Below, in pieces: positions 46,472 through 58,301 of a stretch of 64,000 bases of DNA (position 1 is its first letter; each line of letters opens with the position of its first letter). Origin of the DNA: Triticum aestivum (taxonomy: Eukaryota > Streptophyta > Magnoliopsida > Poales > Poaceae). The position numbers were made by a program, and so were the translations under genes. The DNA lies in contig NC_057801.1 of the NCBI RefSeq assembly GCF_018294505.1, forward strand, positions 429,130,619 through 429,194,618, given 5' to 3'. The notes beneath the pieces were generated by a model. That model was not told the DNA's origin. It made no database searches and saw nothing but the letters and a program-made list of their open reading frames with translations.

Positions 46472-48833
46472 GATGGACAATGGGAATTACGTATGTTGTC
46501 ATAATGGTTCGACCGATAAAGATATTCGTAGAATATGTGGGAGCCAATATGAGCATCTAGGTTCCACTATTGGTTATTTATCGGAGAGGTGTCTCGGTCA
46601 TGCCTACATAGTTCTCGAACCCGCATGGTCCACACGCTTAGCGTTTGATGACGATATAGTATTATATGAGTTATGTGATTTGGTGACCGAATGTTGTTCG
46701 GTGTCCCGGATGAGATCATAGACAGGACGAGGAGTCTCAAAATGGTCGAGCGGTAAAGATTGATATATAGGACGATTGTATTTGGACACCGTAAGTGTTC
46801 CGAAGTGTATCGGGTATTTATTGGAGTACTAGAGGGGTTACTGGAACCCCCGGGTGGGGAGATATGGGCCATATGGGCCATGACAGGGGAGCACACCAGC
46901 CCACAAGGGGTCGCATGCCCCCCTATGGAGGATGCTGAATTGGGAGAAGGAAAAAGGGGGTTTGGCCCCCCTTTCCTTCCTTTCTTCCCCCTTCCCTTTC
47001 TTCTCCGGTGAAAAAAGGCAGGGGGCACCACTTGGGGAAACCTCAAGTAGGATTCGAATCCTACTTGGGGCGCCCCCGCTGCTCCCACCTCCCCCACCTC
47101 CCCCACCTATATATATGTTCTTCTAAAAAAACTATATATATGTGGGAGGGGGCGCCTAGCACACCCCAGACATTATCCTAGCCGTGTGCGGCTCCCCCTC
47201 CACCGTTTACTTCCCCGGTCATATTTTCGCAGTGCTTAGGCGAAGCCCTGCAGAGATCACTTCACTATCACTGTCCCCATGCTGTCATGCTGAGAGAACT
47301 CATCTACTACCTCGATGTCTTGCTGGATCAAGAAGGCGAGGGACGTCACTGAACTGAACGCCTGCAGAACTCGGAGGTGTCGTATGTTCGGTACTCGATC
47401 AATGGATCGCGAAGAAAGTTCGACTACATCAACCACGTTGTGAAACGCTTCCTCTTACGTTCTATGAGGGTACGTAGAAACACTCTCCCCTCATTGCTAT
47501 GCATCTCCATGGATAGATCATTGCGTGTGCGTATAATTTTTTTGTTTTTTCATGAGACGATTCCCAACGGTGGCATCATGAGCCAGGTCTATGCATAGAT
47601 GATATGCACGAGTAGAACACAAAGAGTTGTGGGCGGTGATAGTCATACTGCTTACCACCAACGTCTTATTTTGATCCGGCGGTATTGTGGGATGAAGCGG
47701 CCAGGACCAACCTTACATGTCCACATACATGAGACCAGTTCCACCGACAGACATGCAACTAGTTTTGCATAAAGGTGGATGGCGGGTATTTGTTTCTCCT
47801 ACTTTAGTTGAATTGAATTTGTCTGCGGGCGGTCCTTGAAGAAGGTTAAAACAACAAACTTGACAAACCACCGTTGTGATTTTATGCGTAGGTAAGAACG
47901 GTTCTTGCTAGAAGCCCGTAGCAGCCATGTAAAACTTGCAACAAAAAAGTAGAGGACGTCTAACTTGTTTTTGCAGGGTATGTTGTGATGTGATATGGTC
48001 AAGACATGATGAGATATACATTATTGTATGAGATGATCATGTTTTGTAAGATATCTGGTAACCGACAGGAGCCGTATGGTTGTCTCTTTATTGTACGAAA
48101 TGCATACGCCATGTAATTGCTTTACTTTATCGCTATGAGTTACCAATAGTTGTAGAAGCAACGGTTGGCGAGACGACCACGACGCTATGATGGAGATGAA
48201 AGAAATATGCCCTAGAGGCAATAATAAAGTTATTATTTATTTCCTTATTTCATGATAAATGTTTATTATTCATGCTAGAATTGTATTAACCAGAAACTTA
48301 GTACATGTGTGAATACATAGAAAAAACATAATGTCCCTAGTATGCCTCTACTTGACTAGCTCGTTAATCAAAGATGGTTATGTTTCCTAACCACAGACAT
48401 GTGTTGTCATTTGATAAACGGGATCACATCATTAGGAGAATGATGTGATGGACATGACCCATCCGTTAGCTTAGCATTATGATCGTTACTGTTTCATTGC
48501 CACTGCTTTCTTCATGACTTGTACATGTTCCTCAGACTATGAGATTATGCAACTCCTGAATACCGGAGGAACACCTTGTGTGCTATCAAACGTCACAACG
48601 TAAATGGGTGATTATAAAGATGCTCTACAGGTGTCTCCGAAGGTGTTTGTTGGGTTGGCATAGATCAAGATTAGGATTTTGTCACTCCGTGTTTCGGAGA
48701 GGTATCTCTGGGATCTCTCGGTAATGCTCATCACTATAAGCCTTGCAAGCAATGTGACTAATGAGTTAGTTATGGGATGAAGCATTACAGAACTATGGAC
48801 CCGAAGGTCTTAAGTAAACTACTCACACTTCAT
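46471..48833 (+). repeat. Second copy of the D-E-Sabrina block (E collapsed)
   Basis: 46471-48196 repeats 34003-35728 with about 99% identity by eye (D LTR part, PBS, leader). 48197-48792 is one E-type LTR segment, and 48793-48833 repeats the Sabrina sliver. The 10.1-kb E body between two LTRs, present in the first copy, is absent. Start-to-start offset is 12,468 bp for D and 2,362 bp for the sliver. Confidence 0.92.
47044..47067. repeat. Hairpin in the duplicated D LTR
   Basis: The same hairpin as at 34576-34599, here a perfect palindrome because the central CA is CG. Confidence 0.85.
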
Positions 48834-49370
48834 CGAAGAGGCTATGGTGTTGATGTAGAAGCCCTCCATGATCGATTCCCCCTCTGGTGGAGCGCCGGAA
48901 AAGGCCCCAAGATGGGATCTCACGGGTACAGAAGGTTGCGGCGGTGGAAATAGGGTTTCGTGTTGCTCTCGGATGTTTTCAGGGTATATGAGTATATATA
49001 GGCAAAAGAAGTCGGCCAGGGGAGCCATGAGGGGCCCACGAGGGTGGGGGCGCGCCTAACCCCCTGGGCGCGCTCTCCTCCCTCGTGGCCATTTCGTTCC
49101 TTCCTTGACGTCCACTCCAAGTCTCCTAGATTGCGTGTGTTCCAAAAACAACTCTCCCGAAGGTTTCATTCCGTTTGGACTCCGTTTGATATTCCTTTTC
49201 TGCGAAACACTGAAATAGGCAAAAAAACAGCAATTTGCACTGGGTCTCCGGTTAATAGGTTAGTCCAAAAAATAATATAGAAGTGTATAATAAACCCCAT
49301 TAAACATGCAAAATAGATAATATAATAGCATGGAACAATCAAAAATTATAGATACGTTGGAGACGTATCA
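48793..49370 (-). mobile_element. Truncated 3' LTR of Gypsy element F (Sabrina-like)
   Basis: On the minus strand it starts TGATACGTCTCCAACGTATC at 49370 and matches the solo LTR 43897-45436. Everything beyond 48793 was lost in the junction with Copia E. Confidence 0.88.
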
Positions 49371-50486
49371 AGCATCCCCAAGCTTAATTCTTGCTCGTCC
49401 TCGAGTAGGTAAATGATAAAAACAGAATTTTTGATGTGGAATGCTACCTAGCATAATTCTCAATGTAATTTTCTTTATTGTGGCATGAATGTTCAGATCC
49501 AAAAGATTCAAGATAAAAGTTTAATATTGACATAAAAATAGTAATACTTCAAGCATGCTAACCAAGCAGTTTATGTCTTATCAAAATAGCATAGCCAAAT
49601 AAAGCTTATCCCTACAAAATCATATAGTTTGGCCATGCTTCATTTTTGTCACACAAAAATGCTCCCATCATGCACAACCCTGGTTTCAACCAAGCAATTG
49701 GTTCATACTTTTTAATGCGCTTCAGCCTTTTCAACCCTCACGCAATACATGAGCGTAAGCCATGGACATAGCACTATGGGTGGAGTAGAGTATGATGATA
49801 GGGATTATGTGAGAAAACAAAAAGGAGAAAGTCTCACATTGACGCGGCTAATCAACGGGCTATGGAGATGCCTATCAATTGATGTCAATACGAGGAGTAG
49901 GGATTGCCATTCAACAGATGCACTAGAGCTATAAATGTATGAAAGCTCATAAAAAAGAAACTAGGTGGGTGTGCATCCAACTTGCCTGCTCACGAAGACC
50001 TAGGGCATTTTGAGGAAGCCCATCATTGGAATATACAAGCCAAGTTCTATAATGAAAAATTTCCACTAGTATATGAAAGTGACAAAATAAGAAACTCTCT
50101 ATCATGAAGATCATGGTGCTATTTTGAAGCACAAGTGTGGAAAAAGGATAGTAACATTGTCCCTTCTCTCTTTTTCTCTCATTTTTTTTAATTTTTATTT
50201 GGGCTTCTTTGGCCTCTTTTTTTCATTTGGGCTTCTTTGGCCTCTTTTATTTTTATAAAGTTCGGAGACTCATCCCAACTTGTGAGGGAATTATTGCTTC
50301 CATCATCCTTTCCTCACATGGGACAATGCTCTAATAATGATGATCATCACACTTCTATTCATTTACAACTCAATGATTACAACTCGATACTAGAACAAAA
50401 TATGACTCCATGTGAATGCCTGCGGCGGTGTACCAAGGTGGGCAATGAACCAAGAGTGACATGTATGAAAAAATATAGATGGTGGC
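49371..50486 (-). mobile_element. Element F interior, 3' part
   Basis: The polypurine tract (antisense AGCATCCCCAAGCTT, 49371-49385) abuts the LTR. The rest is noncoding AT-rich sequence resembling the interior of element C (shared phrase GAGTAGGTAAATGATAAAAA). It is cut by element H at GTGGC (50482-50486). Confidence 0.85.
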
Positions 50487-51963
50487 TGATACGTCTCCAT
50501 CGTATCTACTTTTCCAAACACTTTTGCCCTTGTTTTGGACTCTAACTTGCATGATTTGAATGGAACTAACCCGGACTGACGTTTTTTTCAGCAGAATTGC
50601 CATGGTGTTATTTTTGTGCAAAAATAAAAGTTCTCGGAATGACCTAAAACTTCACGGAGAATATTTTTGGAATTAATAAAAAATACTGGCGAAAGAATCA
50701 AGACCAGGGGGCTCACACCCTGTCCACGAGGGTGGGGGGCGCGCCCTACCCCCTGGGCGTGCCCCCTGTCTCGTGGGCCCCCTGAGGCTCCACCGACCTC
50801 AACTCCAACTCTATATATTCATGTTCGGAGAGAAAAAAATTGATGAGAAGGATTCATCGCATTTTACGATACAGAGCCGCTGCCAAGCCCTAATCTCTCT
50901 CGGGAGGGCTGATCTGGAGTCTGTTCGGGGCTCCTGAGAGGGGAATCCGTCGCCGTCGTCATCATCAACCATCCTCCATCACCAATTTCATGATGCTCAC
51001 CGCCGTGCGTGAGTAATTCCATCATAGGCTTGCTGGACGGTGATGGGTTGGATGAGATTTACCATGTAATCGAGTTAGTTTTGTTAGGGTTTGATCCCCA
51101 GTATCTATTATGTTCTGAGATTGATGTTGCTATGACTTTGCTATGCTTAATGCTTGTCACTAGGGCCCGAGTGCCATGATTTCAGATCTGAACCTATTAT
51201 GTTTTCATGAATATATGTGAGTTCTTGATCCTATCTTGCAAGTCGTCACCTACTATGTGTTATGATCTGGCAACCCCGAAGTGACAATAATCGGGACCAC
51301 TCCCGGCGATGACCGTAGTTTGAGGAGTTCATGTATTCACTAAGTGTTAATGCTTTGGTCTGGTACTCTATTAAAAGGAGGCCTTTATATCCCTTAGTTT
51401 CCAATAGGACCCCGCTGCCACGGGAGGGTAGGACAAAAGATGTCATGCAAGTCTTTTCCATAAACACGTATGACTATATTCGGAATACATGCCTACATTA
51501 CACTGATGAACTGGAGCTAGTTCTATGTCACCCTATGTTATAACTATTGCATGAGGAATCACATCCGACATAATTATCCATCACTGATCCAATGCCTACG
51601 AGCTTTTCACATATTGATCTTTGCTTAGTTACTTTACGATTGCCACTATTACAATTACTACAAAACTGCTACTGTTCCTTTTGCCACTGTTACCGTTACT
51701 TCCATACTACTTTGCTACTAAATACTTTGCTGCAGATATTAAGTTATCCAGGTGTGGTTGAATTGACAACTCAACTGCTAATACTTGAGAATATTCTTTG
51801 GCTCCCCTTGTGTCGAATCAATAAATTTGGGTTGAATACTCTACCCTCGAAAACTGTTGCGATCCCATATACTTGTGGGTTATCAAGACTATTTTCTGGC
51901 GCTATTGCTGGGGAGCATAGCTATATTCTTTGAGTCACTTGGGATTTATATCTGCTGATCACT

Positions 51964-54431
51964 ATGAGGAACTTGAAAGACAAAAGAACTAAGATTTTTC
52001 CCTCAACTATGAGGGGAGGTAAGGAACTGCCATCTAGCTTTGCACTTGATTCACCTTCTGTTTTGAGTAAGCTTGCGACACCTAAACCTGCTTCTGCTAT
52101 TAATTCTGATATGTCACATGTTACTGATGATGCCACTTCTGCTATGCATGATACTTATGATGAAACTACTTCTATGCTTGATACTACTATGCCATTAGGT
52201 GAATTTCTTGATGAACAACTTGTTAGGGCTAGAGAGAATGAAATTATTGAAACTGATAATATTGATGAAAGTGATGATGAAGATTCCCCCCTAGATATGA
52301 ATTGCCTATTGTGCTTGAGGGTTACGTTATGGATGAAGAAACCGCTAGAGACTTTCTTGCTTGCAATGATAGATCTGATCTTAAGAAATTGTTAGCTAAA
52401 CTGAAAGAAAAGTCTCTGAATGCTAGAATGAAAAATGACCCTTCTTTTGCTACTTCACGTATCTTTATTACTGATAAGGATTATGATTTCTTTGTCAATC
52501 CTGAGATAATTAATTTGGTTGAATCTAATCCTTTTTATGGCTATGAATCTGAAACTGTTGTGGCACATCTTATTCACTAATGATGAGAAAACTCGTTACT
52601 ACTATATCCTCAAGTTATTTCCATTCTCATTAAAGGGTGATGCTAAAACATTGTTTAATTCTCTTGATCCTGGTTGTGTACGTAGTCCCCAAGATATGAT
52701 TTATTACTTCTCTGCTAAATATTTCCCCGCTCATAAGAAACAAGCTGCCTTAAGGGAAATATATATTTTTTTGCAAATTGAAGAAGAGAGTCTCCCACAA
52801 GCTTGGGGGAGGCTTCTCTGATTACTTAATGCTTTGCCTGATCATCCTCTCAAGAAAAATGAAATACTTGATATCTTTTATAATGGACTAACCAATCCTT
52901 CTAGAGACCACCTGTATAGTTGTGTTGGTTGTGTTTTCAGGGAAAGAACTGTTGATCAAGCTGAATTCTTATTGAATAATATGTTGACTAATGAAAACAA
53001 TTGGACACTTCCTGAACCAACTCCTAAGACAACTCCGAAGAAAAGGGGTATTCTATTTCTCAGTCCTGAAGATATGCAAGAGGCAAAGAAATCTATGAAA
53101 GAAAAGGGTATTAAAGCTGAAGATGTTAAGAATTTACCACCTATTGAAGAAATACATGGTCTTGATAACCCGACATAGGTAGTAAAGGTAAATTCTCTCT
53201 ATAGATTTGATGAAGGTGATATTCCTCGTTATAAGTCTGCTAGTCAATTCTTGGATGAGTTTGATAATTTTATTATTAAATAAGAAAACTTCAATGCTTA
53301 TGTTGGTACAATTGAAATGTAATACTTATAGATTGAACACTTGAGTGATTATATGTATAAAGTTAAAGGTGAACTAAAACTTATTAGTAAACATGCTTCT
53401 AGTGAACCTGTTGTTAACACACCTGAGAATCCTAATGATATTTCTATTTCTGATGCTGAAACACAATCTGGTAATGAACATGAACCCAGTGATGATGTTA
53501 ATGATGATGTTCATGTTGATGCTCAACCTAGCAATAATAATGATGTAGAGGTTGAACCTGTTGTTGATCTTGATAACCCACAATCAAAGAATCAATGTTA
53601 TGATAAGAGAGACTTCGTTGCTAGGAAGCACAGTAAAGAAAGAGAACCATGGGTTCAGAAACCCATGTCTTTTCCTCCTAACCCATCCAAGAAAAAGGAT
53701 GATGAGGATTTTGAGCGCTTTGCTGAAATGATTAGACCTATCTTTTTGCGTATGCGTTTTACTGATATGCTTAAAACGAATCCTTATGCTAAGTACATGA
53801 AAGATATTGTTACAAATAAAAGAAAGATACCGAAAGCTGAAATTTCCACCATGCTTGCTAATTATACTTTCAAGGGTGGAATACCTAAGAAACTAGGAGA
53901 TCCAGGAGTACCAACTATACCATGCTCCATTAAAAGAAACTATGTTAAAACTGCTTTATGTGATCTTGGAGCCGGTGTTAGTGTTATGCTCTCTCTTTAT
54001 ATCGTAGACTTGAACTGAATAAGTTGACACCTACTGAAATATCTTTGCAAATGGCCGATAAATCAACCGCTATACCTGTCGGTACTTGTGAGGATGTGCC
54101 TGTCGTGGTTGCAAACGTTACTATCTTAACGTACTTTGTTATTCTTGATATTCCCGAGGATGATAGTATGTCGATTATACTTGGTAGACCCTTTTTGAAT
54201 ACTACAGGGGCTGTTATTGATTGCAACAAAGGCAATGTCACTTTTCATGTTAATGGTAATGAGCATACGGTACACTTTCCGAGGAAACAACCTCAAGTTC
54301 ACAGTATCAATTCTATTGAAAAAAATCCAACTATTACTATTGGAGGTTTTGAATTTCCTCTTCCTACTGTCAAGAAGAAATATGATATTCTTATTATTGG
54401 GGATGTACATATTCCTGTTGAGGTAACCTAG
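51964..54431 (+). pseudogene. Gag and retropepsin of element H
   Basis: Pieces 51964-52395, 52302-52580, 52519-52821, 52834-53178, 53341-54018 and 54024-54431 form one Gypsy gag-protease in order. They cover an acidic N-terminal part, a capsid-like core (LKLFPFSLKGDAKTLFNSLD, then YFSAKYFPAHKKQAALREI), a linker, and the aspartic protease with CDLGAGVSVM (the DLGA active site, about 53965) and IILGRPFLNTTGAVIDCNKG. At least three stops and three frameshifts separate the pieces. The reading stops after the protease at 54431 with no RT following. Confidence 0.88.
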
Positions 54432-54659
54432 TGCTATTCGAAAATTCTCCGGTTTCATGCGATTCGGAATGAGTTTGTTAACAAGACTTGATCAACCTTG
54501 TTAGTGGATTCCTTTTGATGAGCATGAGATGGATGAAGTTAGAAAGCACAATTCTCTGTACCCTCCTTTTACTTTCTATTTTTTAGATTAATAAAGCAAA
54601 AATAGTATTTTCTGTCTGTTTTCTGAATTATCCTTGCAATAAAAAGTACCCCGAAAATA

Positions 54660-55210
54660 AAAGTCCTCCAAATGTCCTGAAAATGAAATATGATTTTTTC
54701 TAGAATATTTAAGAATTATTGGCACTGAGAACACACCAGAGGGAGCCAACACCTGGCCACGAGGGTCCAGGGCGCGCCCTACCCCACTGGGCACGCCCCC
54801 CTGCCTCGTGGGCCCATGGTGGCCCCACTCTAGTTATTCCTACACCCACACACTTCTTGTTCCTCCCAAAAAAATCACCAACCAACTCAAGCACAAGTTC
54901 CAGCTCATCTTGCTGCCATTTTGATCTCCTTGCTCAAAGCTCCATTCACGAAACTGTTTTGGGGGATTGTTGTTCAGTATGTGAATCCTCCAATGGTCCA
55001 ATTAGTTTTTGTTCTAGTGCTTTATTCATTGCAAATTTTTTCTGCTAAGGTGACCCTGTTCTTGAGCTTGCATGTCAAATTTATATGATCCCAAGTAGTT
55101 CTAATGCATGACATAGTTTCTAGGCACTTGTGGGGGTAGTTGCTATCAATTTTGTTGAGTTTGGTTCAGTTTTATTTTGAGTTACTAAAAATTTCAGAAA
55201 TTTTCAGAAA
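54660..55210 (+). promoter_or_regulatory. LTR-like noncoding block before the second ORF of H
   Basis: The phrase CACGAGGG...GGGCGCGCCCTACCCC..TGGGC.CGCCCCC...CTCGTGGGCCC (54757-54826) parallels the U3 block of the LTR at 50725-50800. It is followed by transcript-leader-like sequence (CCAACTCAAGCACAAGTTCC). It may act as an internal promoter for the second ORF. That is inference. Confidence 0.45.
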
Positions 55211-56290
55211 ATGATGAAGAGATTTTTGAGGGGCTCTTCGAGCCGGAGCTCGAAGGATAAGCAAAGTGAAGAGGATAAAAATCCCAAATATAATCTCCCT
55301 CGCACCGCGGAAGTTCGGCCGTGTGAATGGCCTTGTTATGAGTTCTTGAGAGCAGCTGAGATTCATGCTGATTTTTATTATTTGGCTGAGAATGCAGGCC
55401 TCACTGACTTCCTCCATGACCAACTCGATCAGTAACTCCTACACTAACATTTTTGTGCAAATTTTTCACTTTCATGCTAAGAAATCACCACCTTCAGTGG
55501 AGTTTCATTTATATGATGAGGTTAAGGAGATGTCACTATATGATTTTTGTGGGGTTTGCAAGATAACCTTTGTAGGCAGCATAGAGGAACCACGTCGTAG
55601 TGATGTGGATGGATTTATTGATATGATCGCTGTAGGGGGGACGAGCAAGGTTTCCGATGCAAGAATTACTAGCATACACCTTCCTGTTCTACGTTACTTT
55701 GCAATATTTGCTAGTAGATATTTAATTGGTCGCAGGAACAGTGGAAATCTTAGTGCCCCTGATATTGTTATTTTGCGCCATGCTTTGTTTCGTGATACAA
55801 CTTTCAGTTTAGGCGATGTTATTGCTAAGCGATTAAGTTTGAACCGTACAAAAGGCCCCATCTTTGGAGGCATCTTTGCTTCACACCTTGCTAAACACTT
55901 TATCATACCTATTAGGCATTATGAGAAAGAGGAAAAGTTGTTGCCCCCTTTTTTCTAAATTATAAGAGTATGGTAGCACATGAATTTATTGTTAAAAATA
56001 AGAAGACGATGCTTAAGTATAAGCTGATATTTAATAAGACTCACCGTGAGACTATTATCTTGCATGCACCCTCTTTGTTTAACTTACTTCCAGGCACGTA
56101 CCTCATCTTGCCCGAGGCCATCTACGCATACTGCAGGCTGACACAAGCTCCATAGCTTGAGCCGGAACCACCACTTGACCCTTATCGACAGTCCGTTTAT
56201 CAGTGGGATCCGGTGAAGATCGCCAACCAGTGGCACCCAGATGACACTCCTCCACATACCGGAGAAGGCAGCTTTGATCCGTGGGATTAG
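55211..56290 (+). pseudogene. Second ORF of element H, ATHILA ORF-1-like
   Basis: Segments 55211-55435, about 55440-55958 and 55970-56288 read as one protein of about 350 aa broken by a stop/frameshift near 55434, a stop at 55958 and another near 56154. The N-terminus is basic and Ser-rich (MMKRFLRGSSSRSSKDKQSE). The core has EFHLYDEVKEMSLYDFCGVC and GDVIAKRLSLNRTKGPIFGG, and the tail ends WHPDDTPPHTGEGSFDPWD. It resembles the plant ATHILA ORF-1 family, which sits after or instead of pol in Athila elements. Its function is unknown. Family assignment is from memory. Confidence 0.65.
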
Positions 56291-58301
56291 ACCAAATTAG
56301 GCCAAAAGCCTAAGCTTGGGGGAGTACGTATTTCTCATCGACATTATATTCATGTTCATGCACTCATTCTAGTTGTCGGTGCTCATACTTTTTCGTTGTA
56401 CCATCCATGCTAGTTTATTTTCTTTTCTAAGCCTTCTTCTTGTGTGTTTGAAAAAACCTTAAGAAAAACCAAAAAAATTAGTTGTAGCTTTTAGCTAGTT
56501 TACTTTCCATGCCTGTAGTAGTAATTAAAAGAAAACTCAAAAAGATTTCTCGTTCTTCTTTTGCTTGTTGGGAGCTTTCCCGTGTAAATAGTTTTATTTC
56601 TTTTCTTTCCTTTGGGGGTCGAGAGGAGAAGACCATGATGAAAATGTTGAGTGGCTCTTATATGCATTATTACTGATTTAACCAAGAGCCCATATTACCT
56701 TGTCTTCTCCCTTGAATTGAATGCTTGTAGATTCCAACTTAGTCCAATGCACGTGCATTATTATTATTTTACACATCGTTCGGTCGTGCAAGTGAAAGGC
56801 AATAATGATGATATATGATGGACTGATTGAGATGAGAGAAGCTGGTATGAACTTGACCTATCTTGTTTTTGTAAATATGATTAGTTCATTGTTCCTGATT
56901 CAGCCTATTATGAATAAACATGTTTGCAATGACAATTAGAGATTATAGTTGCTTATGCCATGCTTAATTAGGTAGGAGTTTATAATGGTTTACCTTGCGT
57001 GCCAACATGCTATTAAAATGGTTGTGATGTGGTATGATAGGGTGGTATCTTCCTTTGAATGATTCCAGTGACTTGACTTGGCACATGTTCATGCATGTAG
57101 TTGAAACAAAATCAACATAGACTCCACGATATTTATGTTCATGGTGGATTATATCCTACTCATGCTTGCACTCAGTGTCTATTTATTTTAATGCATGTTC
57201 ATGACTGTTGTCGCTCTCTAGTTGGTCGCTTCCCAGTCTCTTTCTAGTCTTCACTTGTACTAAGCAGGAATACTGCTTGTGCATCCACTTCCATAAACCC
57301 CAAAGTTATTCCATATGAGTCCACCATACCTTCCTATATGCGGTATCTACCTGCCGTTCCAAGTAAATTTGTATGTGCCAAACTCTAAACCTTCAAATGA
57401 AATTCTGTTTTGTATGCTCGAACAGCTCATGTATCAACTAGGGCTGTCTATATCTTCAATGCTAGGCGGGTTATTCTCAAGAGGAGTGGACTCCGCTCAT
57501 CACTGACGAGAAAATGGCTGGACACCGGGATGCCCAGTCCCATGCTCAAATCAAATCAAAATAATTGCAAACAAAACTCCCCCAGGATTGTTGTTAGTTG
57601 GAGGCACCCGTTGTTCCGGGCAAGCCATGGATTGATGATTGTTGGTGGTGGGGGAGTATAAACTTTACCATTCTGTTTGGGAACCGCCTATAATGTGTGT
57701 AGCACGGAAGATATCGAGATCTCTTGGTTGTTATGTTGACAATGAAAGTATGCCGCTCAAATATTATTTATCTCTATTTCAAAATCGAGCTCTGGCACCT
57801 CTACAAATCCCTGCTTCCCTCTGCGAAGGGCCTATCTATTTACTTTTATGTTGAGTCATCATCCTCTTATTAAAAAGCACCAGTTGGGGAGCACCGCTGC
57901 CATTTGCATCCATTACTATTGATTTATATTGAGTATGACTGGATCTCTTTTACCATGAATTACAATGTCTAGTCAGTCCTTGATCTTCAGGGGTGCTCTG
58001 CATTTATGTTTTACGGTCTTAGAAAGGGCTAGCGAGATACCATCTTGTTATATTATGATTGTTTTGAGAAAGTGTTGTCATCAAATATTTATTATTATTG
58101 CTCGGTAGTTGATTATGCCATTGATATGAGTAAACATGAGACCTAAGTGTTATTGTGAATATGGTTAGTTCATAATCTTTGCTGAAAACTTGAATGCTGG
58201 CTTTACATATTTGCAACAACAAGAGCAAACAGAGTTTGTAAAAGTTTTTCTTTATCACTTTCAGTTTGTCAACTAAATTGCTTGAGGACAAGCAAAGGTT
58301 T
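56291..58301 (+). other. Noncoding 3' region of element H
   Basis: About 2 kb without a supportable ORF. It opens with a second polypurine-tract copy (AAGCTTGGGGGAGT, 56312-56325) and ends at the terminal one. Confidence 0.7.

Noticed and set aside
46567..47106. 179-aa minus-strand reading frame in the duplicated D LTR
   Set aside because: It lies wholly inside an LTR, is antisense, and has the same low-complexity GC-rich source as the other LTR copies.
20821..49385. Elements C and F as one Gypsy element split by the Copia block
   Set aside because: Each has its own LTR end plus polypurine tract (20821 and 49371), and the LTR sequences belong to different families.
51331..51543. Reading frames inside the LTRs of element H (also 51592-51933 and 59407-59727)
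   Set aside because: Both LTRs carry them by repetition. No protein family matches, and the sequence is R/U5.
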